Assembly (NCBI GenBank): GCA_964575095.1
Contig: CAZNPA010000001.1
Span: 124,001 to 188,000, forward strand
Length of the DNA: 64,000 nucleotides
Reading direction: 5' to 3'
Origin: CAZNPA01 sp964575095
GTDB taxonomy: Bacteria; Pseudomonadota; Alphaproteobacteria; Rickettsiales; SXRF01
Part shown: piece after piece, positions 57,283 through 64,000 of the stretch
How the letters are laid out: each line of letters begins with the position of its first letter
Numbering within the stretch: the first letter of the stretch is position 1
The notes under the pieces: model-generated
Databases searched by the model: none
The model's input: only the letters and a program-made list of their open reading frames with translations
Told to the model about the DNA's origin: nothing
Position numbers and translations under genes: made by a program

Positions 57283-57865
57283 ATTCGCCGCCGAGGAAAG
57301 TGATAATCGGCTGCAAGGCTTTTCCGGCGCCGGAAAGATGCGTCTCCAGCATGATGATGAGATAGACCATCACTGGATACATCGCTGCCAGGAAATCGTC
57401 GAACATCACGCCCACCGCGCCTTTTAACTCTCTATCCGCCCACGATACCGGCCACGGTTTCACGATATCAAACAACCGGAACAGCAAAAACCCGACGAGA
57501 TACGAATGCCATGTCGGATATAATACCGCCAGCACCAGCCATTGCCCGGCCACCTCGTCAACGACGATTTCTTTCGGGTCGTCGCCCTTATCCGGATATT
57601 CGTTCAAGAATTTCTCGGCCGCCAGCCAGCCGACGACAAACAAAATAAGCGACGCGCCAAGCAGCGTGAAATTCCCGAAAATGATGTGGATGGCATAGGC
57701 GACCGGCAACGCCGCCAACGATGCCGCCGTACCACTGATAGGCAATTTTCCGATGCCGAACCAGGTGGCGATGTACCACCACATTGGCGTCCTCGGTTTA
57801 GGAGGAGGGGTGAGAAAGGGATTGCTTTTCGTCTTTGTTATGCTCGTTGTTTTTTCCTGTTCCAT
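57272..57865 (-). CDS. pgpA: Phosphatidylglycerophosphatase A
   Basis: Membrane phosphatase that forms phosphatidylglycerol. After a Pro-rich cytoplasmic start, WYIATWFGIGKLPISGTAAS is the family N-terminal block. DPKEIVVDEVAGQWLVL carries the acidic active-site residues, and FRLFDIVKPWPVSWADRE is the third motif. Four hydrophobic segments are seen in 197 aa. An alternative start is the internal ATG before WWYIATW. It is coupled to pncC. Confidence 0.94.
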   Translation of the reverse strand: MEQEKTTSITKTKSNPFLTPPPKPRTPMWWYIATWFGIGKLPISGTAASLAALPVAYAIHIIFGNFTLLGASLILFVVGWLAAEKFLNEYPDKGDDPKEIVVDEVAGQWLVLAVLYPTWHSYLVGFLLFRLFDIVKPWPVSWADRELKGAVGVMFDDFLAAMYPVMVYLIIMLETHLSGAGKALQPIITFLGGEYVQ

Positions 57866-57886
57866 AAATGCCCGCTCCCTAACGCT

Positions 57887-59068
57887 TTACGTTCTCGGCA
57901 ACCTGACCGTCGCCACCGCCTGCGCGGCGATGCCTTCGCCGCGGCCGATGAATCCCATTTTTTCGGTTGTCGTCGCTTTGATGCTGATGCGGTTATAGGC
58001 GATTTTCAGAAGTTGCGAAATATGTTTGATCATCTCCAGCCGGTGGTCGGAAATTTTCGGCTTCTCGCAAATCAACGTGACGTCAAGATGCACGATTTCG
58101 CCGCCGTGTTGCTTCAATAATTCATAAGCGTGCAATAAAAACCGCTCGGATTCCGCGCCTTGCCATTTGCGGTCATCGGGCGGGAAATGCAGGCCGATAT
58201 CGCCTTCGCCCATCGCGCCTAAGAGCGCATCCGTCAACACGTGCAAGCCGACATCGGCGTCGGAATGGCCTTCAAGGTAATGCGTGAATGGAATTTTTAT
58301 GCCGCACAGTTTGATATATTGCTGGTTCATCGGCGTATCGGAATCGTGGCGTTTCAGCGCGTGCACGTCGTAGCCGATGCCGGTGCGGGTTTCGCTGTCG
58401 AGCGCGAGCAAGCTGGTCATACGTTCTATGTCCTTTGCTGTGGTGATTTTAATATTATCGGGATCGCCGTCAACGATGATGACTTTCGTGCCGGTTTTTT
58501 CCATAAGCGCCGCGTCGTCGGTGAGATTCTGGCCGGCGAACGCGCGGTGCGCTTCGAGCAATGTCGAAAAATGAAAACCCTGCGGCGTCTGCACCGTATA
58601 GATATGTTCGCGGCTGACGCTTTCAGCAACGATGTTCTTGTCTATGCGTTTTAAGCTATCGGTCACTGCCAGCGCCGGAATCACCGCCGTATTTTTCTCC
58701 AGCCCGGCCAATACGCGATCGATAAGCTCAGGGCTTACCAGCGGTCGCGCCGCATCGTGAATCAAGACCACCTGCGGCGGCCGGTGTGCCAGGCTTTCCA
58801 GCCCCAGATGCACCGATTCCTGCCGCGAATCGCCACCGACGACGCAGGGAAACATCGTCAGCCCCTCGACGGCTTTCTTGTAAATAGCATGGTGCTCGCG
58901 GCGGATAACCACACGCACAGCATCGATTTTAGGGTGTTCGAGGAAGGTTTTAACCGCCCGTTTCAGCAGCGTTTCATCGCCCAGATTAACGTAGGGTTTG
59001 GGCAAATCCGCCCCCATCCGCTCGGATTTACCGGCGGCAACCAATAAGGCAACGATGCGTTCGGTCAT
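57887..59068 (-). CDS. ispDF: Bifunctional IspD/IspF of the MEP isoprenoid pathway
   Basis: Fusion of 2-C-methyl-D-erythritol 4-phosphate cytidylyltransferase (IspD) and MECDP synthase (IspF). IspD: IVALLVAAGKSERMGADLPK with the CTP loop, and VVLIHDAARPLVSPELID. IspF starts at about residue 236: TRTGIGYDVHALKRHD with the metal-binding Asp-x-His, and LEGHSDADVGLHVLTDALLG. The fusion is typical of alphaproteobacteria. The ATG at 59068 gives the family N-terminus (393 aa). It is divergent from dusB. Confidence 0.97.
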   Translation of the reverse strand: MTERIVALLVAAGKSERMGADLPKPYVNLGDETLLKRAVKTFLEHPKIDAVRVVIRREHHAIYKKAVEGLTMFPCVVGGDSRQESVHLGLESLAHRPPQVVLIHDAARPLVSPELIDRVLAGLEKNTAVIPALAVTDSLKRIDKNIVAESVSREHIYTVQTPQGFHFSTLLEAHRAFAGQNLTDDAALMEKTGTKVIIVDGDPDNIKITTAKDIERMTSLLALDSETRTGIGYDVHALKRHDSDTPMNQQYIKLCGIKIPFTHYLEGHSDADVGLHVLTDALLGAMGEGDIGLHFPPDDRKWQGAESERFLLHAYELLKQHGGEIVHLDVTLICEKPKISDHRLEMIKHISQLLKIAYNRISIKATTTEKMGFIGRGEGIAAQAVATVRLPRT

Positions 59069-59132
59069 AAAACCTTGAAAATCAGCCAAAATTGCGTTAA
59101 TGAGAAGCACCTTAAACGACTATAGTTAAAAA

Positions 59133-60176
59133 ATGGAAAATAGGGCAGCAACAATTTCTGTCGGCGCGGTAAAAATCGGCGACCCCGTCTGGCTCGCACC
59201 GATGACCGGCGTCTCTGATTTGCCGTTCCGGCGGCTGGTCAAGTCGTTCGGCGCCGGGCAGGTGGTGTCGGAGATGATCGCCTCGCGCGCGATGATCATC
59301 GAATCGAAAAGCGCGCTGCGCATGGCGAGCTTCGATGCCGGCGAAGCGCCGTTTGCCGTGCAGCTCGCCGGCTGCGACCCGGAGGTGATGGGCGAGGCGG
59401 CCAAGCTCAACGAGGATCGCGGCGCGCACATCATCGACATCAATTTCGGCTGCCCGGTCAAGAAGGTCGTCGGCGGCTATGCCGGTTCGGCGTTGATGAA
59501 AGACGAACCGCTGGCGTCAAAAATATTAGAAGCGGTGGTCAAAGCCGTCAAAATTCCGGTGACGCTCAAGATGCGCACCGGCTGGGACGATAACAGTCGC
59601 AACGCGCCCAAACTGGCCAAAATCGCCGAAGACGTCGGCATCAAAATGCTCACCGTCCATGGCCGCACGCGCTGCCAGATGTATAAAGGCAGCGCCGACT
59701 GGAAATTCATCCGCCAGGTCAAAGAGGCGGTGAAAATCCCCGTCATCGCCAACGGCGACATCTGCAATTTCGAGGACATCGACCGCGCGCGCCTGGAATC
59801 GGGCGCCGACGGCGTCATGATCGGGCGCGGCAGCTATGGCCGCCCGTGGTTCGTGTCGCAGGCGACGCACTATATCAAAACCGGCGTCATACCCGACGCG
59901 CCGCCGCTCGACCGCCAGCGCGACATCGTGCTTTCGCATTACGACGACATGCTCTCGCATTACGGCGCCGAGAACGGCGTTATGATCGCGCGCAAGCATA
60001 TCGGCTGGTATTCGACTGGCCTCTTTGAATCGGCGGCGTACCGGAGTCGCATCAATCAGATGACCGACCCCATGCTCGTCAAACAGGAAATAAAAAATTT
60101 CTACAATAATCTTTTAGAAAAACCGCAACCGCATGACCAAACCGCAACTCAAGACAACCTCTCGCTGGCAGCCTGA
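59133..60176 (+). CDS. dusB: tRNA-dihydrouridine synthase B
   Basis: FMN enzyme that reduces uridine in tRNA. VWLAPMTGVSDLPFRRLVKS, FAVQLAGCDPEVM, IIDINFGCPVKKVVGGYAGS with the catalytic Cys, and LTVHGRTRCQMYKG are the DusB/NifR3 signatures. The length is 347 aa. It heads the dusB-ntrB-ntrC-ntrY group conserved in alphaproteobacteria. The end overlaps ntrB by 44 nt. Confidence 0.96.
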   Translation: MENRAATISVGAVKIGDPVWLAPMTGVSDLPFRRLVKSFGAGQVVSEMIASRAMIIESKSALRMASFDAGEAPFAVQLAGCDPEVMGEAAKLNEDRGAHIIDINFGCPVKKVVGGYAGSALMKDEPLASKILEAVVKAVKIPVTLKMRTGWDDNSRNAPKLAKIAEDVGIKMLTVHGRTRCQMYKGSADWKFIRQVKEAVKIPVIANGDICNFEDIDRARLESGADGVMIGRGSYGRPWFVSQATHYIKTGVIPDAPPLDRQRDIVLSHYDDMLSHYGAENGVMIARKHIGWYSTGLFESAAYRSRINQMTDPMLVKQEIKNFYNNLLEKPQPHDQTATQDNLSLAA

Positions 60177-61185
60177 TACGCTCGCCTATATCAACGCGCT
60201 TCCGCAAGCGGTGCTGGTGGTTGACGGTGATTTCAATATTGTATTTATCAACCCCGCTGCCGAGGAAATGTTCGGTGCAGCGGCGCAATCGCTGCTGCCA
60301 TGGCTGCAAAAACGCCAGCCACTTTTAATGCGCGTGCTGATAGCGGCTGAGAAAATCCGGCTGCATGAAGAATGGTTGCCGGACGGCAGCCATGCCACGC
60401 TGCACTTAGCGCCGGTGATGGAAAACAGCAAGTGTGTGGAAATAGTGCTCACGGCGGAAAAAACCGAAGGCTTGCCGCAACTCACCGCCTCCGAATGGAA
60501 AAAAGATGCGACGCGCGCTGCCGGGCTGATGGCGGCCATGCTGGCGCACGAGGTAAAAAACCCGCTGTCCGGCATTAGCGGCGCGGCGCAGATATTGAAA
60601 GACGAAACCAGCGCCGAGCATAAACCGCTGGCGGAAATCATCTGTCGCGAGGCCGACCGCATCCGTGATTTATTGCAGCAGATGGAAATTTTCACCGACC
60701 ACGCGCCCGCCGCCATGCAGCCGGTCAATATCCATGAAGTGTTGCAATATGTCATCGGCGTCGCGGAATCGGGATTCGCGCGGCAATTGCAGATTAAAGA
60801 AAACTACGATCCGTCGCTGCCAGAAGTGTTGGGACGGCGAGAACTTTTGGTGCCGCTGTTTTTGAATCTGGTCAAGAACGCCGCCGAGGCGATGGAAAAC
60901 CGTCCGGATGCAATATTGACGATTAGCACCAGTTACAAAAGCGGCTACCGCATCCATAAAAAACTGCCGATCATGGTCAGCATCGAGGATAATGGCGCCG
61001 GTATCCCCGAAATCATGCGTGACAGGTTGTTCGAGCCGTTTTTCACCTCGAAAGGCGAGGGGCGTGGTTTGGGCCTGGCGGTGGTCGCTAAAATCGCCGC
61101 CGATTTGGGTGGCGTGGTCGAACTGGATACCGCTATCGCGTCTAAAGGGGCAAAATTCAATGTCATGTTACCTCTCGCTGGATGA
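60133..61185 (+). CDS. ntrB: Nitrogen regulation sensor histidine kinase NtrB
   Basis: Phosphorylates NtrC when nitrogen is short and is turned off by PII. PAS-like domain at about residues 19-100 (ALPQAVLVVDGDFNIVFINP). The H-box MLAHEVKNPLSGI has the phospho-accepting His at about 139. The N-box is FLNLVKNAAEAME (about 249), G1 DNGAGIPE, F-box FEPFFTSKGEGRG and G2 GLGLAVVAKI. It overlaps dusB at the 5' end by 44 nt. Its TGA stop is inside the heptamer-arm hairpin 61180-61268. Confidence 0.96.
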   Translation: MTKPQLKTTSRWQPDTLAYINALPQAVLVVDGDFNIVFINPAAEEMFGAAAQSLLPWLQKRQPLLMRVLIAAEKIRLHEEWLPDGSHATLHLAPVMENSKCVEIVLTAEKTEGLPQLTASEWKKDATRAAGLMAAMLAHEVKNPLSGISGAAQILKDETSAEHKPLAEIICREADRIRDLLQQMEIFTDHAPAAMQPVNIHEVLQYVIGVAESGFARQLQIKENYDPSLPEVLGRRELLVPLFLNLVKNAAEAMENRPDAILTISTSYKSGYRIHKKLPIMVSIEDNGAGIPEIMRDRLFEPFFTSKGEGRGLGLAVVAKIAADLGGVVELDTAIASKGAKFNVMLPLAG

Positions 61186-61268
61186 CAGATGACGAATGAC
61201 ACAGGAATAAAAATTTTGCTACATTGTGACGATAAATATCGCATTTTATCATTCGTCATCCGTCATCC
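61180..61268. repeat. Heptamer-arm hairpin between ntrB and ntrC
   Basis: The left arm is GGATGAC AGATGAC GAATGAC; the right arm ends ATTCGTCATCCGTCATCC, complementary at 17 of 18 positions. The loop is about 50 nt. The ntrB stop codon lies in the first 7-mer (GGATGA). Confidence 0.85.
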
Positions 61269-61280
61269 GTTATTCGAATT

Positions 61281-62711
<1,431 letters not shown>

Positions 62712-62729
<18 letters not shown>

Positions 62730-62806
62730 CGAACCACAGAACGCAAACATTAAGCAATGTCATGACAGCGAAATTTTTCTCTTCCGTCATCCGTTATCCG
62801 TCATCC
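62712..62806. repeat. Heptamer-arm hairpin between ntrC and ntrY
   Basis: The left arm reads ACGGATA ACGGATG ACGAACC. The right arm, TCCGTCATCCGTTATCCGTC then ATCC (62783-62806), is complementary over about 17 nt. The ntrC stop is in the left arm and the ATG at 62807 directly abuts the right arm. Confidence 0.85.
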
Positions 62807-64000
62807 ATGAACTGGCTGCGGCGCAACCTGACGCTGATATTCGTGCTGGCAGCGCTGGTGTCGGCGGTAGTAACCTATATTTCCATTACCGGCAGCGCGG
62901 CGCCGCTGGGCATCAAGCCCAAGCGCATGTGGATGCTGCTTGCCGTCAATCTCGGCTTGCTGGCGTTGTTGATGTGCGCCGTCGCCGCGCGCATTTTCGG
63001 ATTGTGGAATGCGCTGAAAACAGGTTCCGCCGGGTCGCGGCTGCAAAAACGCATCGTCGTGTTGTTCAGCGTCGTGGCGATTACGCCGACCATCCTCGTA
63101 TCCATATTCTCGGCGCTGTTTTTCAATGTCGGCATCCAGACCTGGTTCAACGACCGCGTGCAAACCGCCGTCGGAGAATCGCTGGCGGTGGCGGAAGCCT
63201 ACCTCGCCGAGCATAAGGAAAATATCCGCGCCGACGCGCTGGCCATGGCGACCGACCTGAATCCGGTCGCGTATCTGGCGATCAATAACCCGGACGAATT
63301 CAACCGCATCATCGTCTCGCAATCGGCACTGCGCGCGCTGACGGAATCGATCGTTTTTCAGCATAACCGCATCATCGCCCAGGGGCGCCTGAGTTTTGCG
63401 TTGGCGTTCGAGCATATTCCGCAAAATATCCTCGAACGTGCCCAACGCGGCGAAGTGGTCATTATGCCCGCCGATGATGAAAATAAAGTGCGGGCGCTGG
63501 TGAAGCTCGATACGCTGGAAGATGCCTATCTTCTGGTCGGCCGCCTGATCGACGATAAAGTCATCGTCCATATGCAAACGGCGCAGGGTGCCGTCAACGA
63601 ATACAACACGCTTAAAACCCAGCTCGACCGGCTGCAGATTATTTTCTCCATCGTATTCATCACGCTGGCGCTGCTGTTGTTATTATCCTCCATCGGCTAC
63701 GGCATGGTATTTGCCGCGCGGCTGACCAAGCCGATCTCGAGCCTGGTCGGAGCGGCGGAGCGCGTGCGCGGCGGCGATTTCTCGGCGCGGGTGACGGATG
63801 CGGAAAGCAACGACGAAATCGGTACGCTGGCGCGCGCCTTCAACCGCATGACCGAGCAATTGGAAGCGCAGCGCGGTGAATTGATAGAAGCCAACCGCCG
63901 CCTCGACGTTCGCCGCCGGTTTTCGGAAGCGGTGCTTTCGGGCGTATCCGCCGGCGTCATCGCGCTCGACCGCGAAAAAAATATCACGCTGTTCAACCGT
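62807..64000 (+). CDS. ntrY: Nitrogen regulation sensor kinase NtrY, N-terminal part (cut by window end)
   Basis: The frame is open to the last base (398 codons). It has an N-terminal block of hydrophobic helices (about residues 8-95: LTLIFVLAALVSAVVTYISI, MLLAVNLGLLALLMC, VVLFSVVAITPTILVSIFSA), then a periplasmic loop of about 170 residues, a fourth helix (IIFSIVFITLALLLLLSS), HAMP (TKPISSLVGAAERVRGGDFS, DEIGTLARAFNRM) and the start of a PAS domain (LSGVSAGVIALDREKN). The kinase domain lies beyond the window. An in-frame ATG at 62762 would add 15 residues encoded by the hairpin arm and is less likely. Confidence 0.9.
   Translation, partial: MNWLRRNLTLIFVLAALVSAVVTYISITGSAAPLGIKPKRMWMLLAVNLGLLALLMCAVAARIFGLWNALKTGSAGSRLQKRIVVLFSVVAITPTILVSIFSALFFNVGIQTWFNDRVQTAVGESLAVAEAYLAEHKENIRADALAMATDLNPVAYLAINNPDEFNRIIVSQSALRALTESIVFQHNRIIAQGRLSFALAFEHIPQNILERAQRGEVVIMPADDENKVRALVKLDTLEDAYLLVGRLIDDKVIVHMQTAQGAVNEYNTLKTQLDRLQIIFSIVFITLALLLLLSSIGYGMVFAARLTKPISSLVGAAERVRGGDFSARVTDAESNDEIGTLARAFNRMTEQLEAQRGELIEANRRLDVRRRFSEAVLSGVSAGVIALDREKNITLFNR

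Overview
The window reads as the chromosome of an alphaproteobacterium in a draft or metagenome-derived assembly: one scaffold gap of exactly 100 N lies at 38659-38758. The clade is suggested by a C4-pathway 5-aminolevulinate synthase next to a heme A synthase, a fused ispDF, the dusB-ntrB-ntrC-ntrY order, a Rickettsia-type 17 kDa glycine-zipper lipoprotein, recO-parC, lepB-rnc-era and rimP-nusA-infB-rbfA-truB-rpsO-pnp. The genus cannot be read from the sequence. Most genes are housekeeping and GC-rich. A few orphans (28017-28889, 48319-49359 and especially 49649-50665) are visibly AT-richer.

Layout. 1-3 kb: edge of a membrane protein, a pseudopilin-like protein and small unknown genes. 3-12 kb: bcp-glnE (minus), a YhdP/AsmA-like giant (plus), tyrS (minus), anmK (plus). 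12-16 kb: ctaA-hemA and an unknown gene (minus), with a heme-copper-oxidase-like membrane protein divergent. 17-23 kb: lipoprotein, fabI-aroC-asmA, hisI, znuC-znuB. 23-28 kb: xthA, ubiH, a short Trm112-family gene, tRNA-Gly, a sugar transferase and manC. 29-38 kb: the translation and RNA-decay operon. 38-43.5 kb: a tiny lysine-rich protein, a LapG-like periplasmic protease with a membrane sensor carrying a degenerate HD-GYP domain, and a GT-C-type membrane protein. 43.5-49 kb: recO-parC, hsp20, pirin, MaoC-type hydratase. 49-51 kb: an AT-rich putative nuclease, a GIY-YIG protein and tRNA-Ser. 52-59 kb: lepB-rnc-era, rmuC, glmU, pncC-pgpA-ispDF. 59-64 kb: dusB-ntrB-ntrC-ntrY, cut by the window end.

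Two things stand out. First, the LapG-like C93 protease (39159-39827) is followed at once by a TM-sensor-TM-PAS-HD-GYP protein that has lost most metal ligands. This could be an alternative to the LapD/LapG surface-adhesin switch. Second, the window is full of small palindromic elements that sort by context. TCCTGAGCG-ended palindromes sit at three convergent gene junctions, and at two of them their TCC-TGA ends supply the stop codons of both genes. Hairpins with arms built from imperfect 7-mers follow upstream stop codons inside two operons (five copies). Several palindromes are carried in frame inside glnE, ubiH, recO, ctaA and the oxidase-like gene, adding surplus peptides to conserved proteins.

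Translation starts were chosen by eye from ribosome-binding sites, overlaps and family N-termini. No searches were run.
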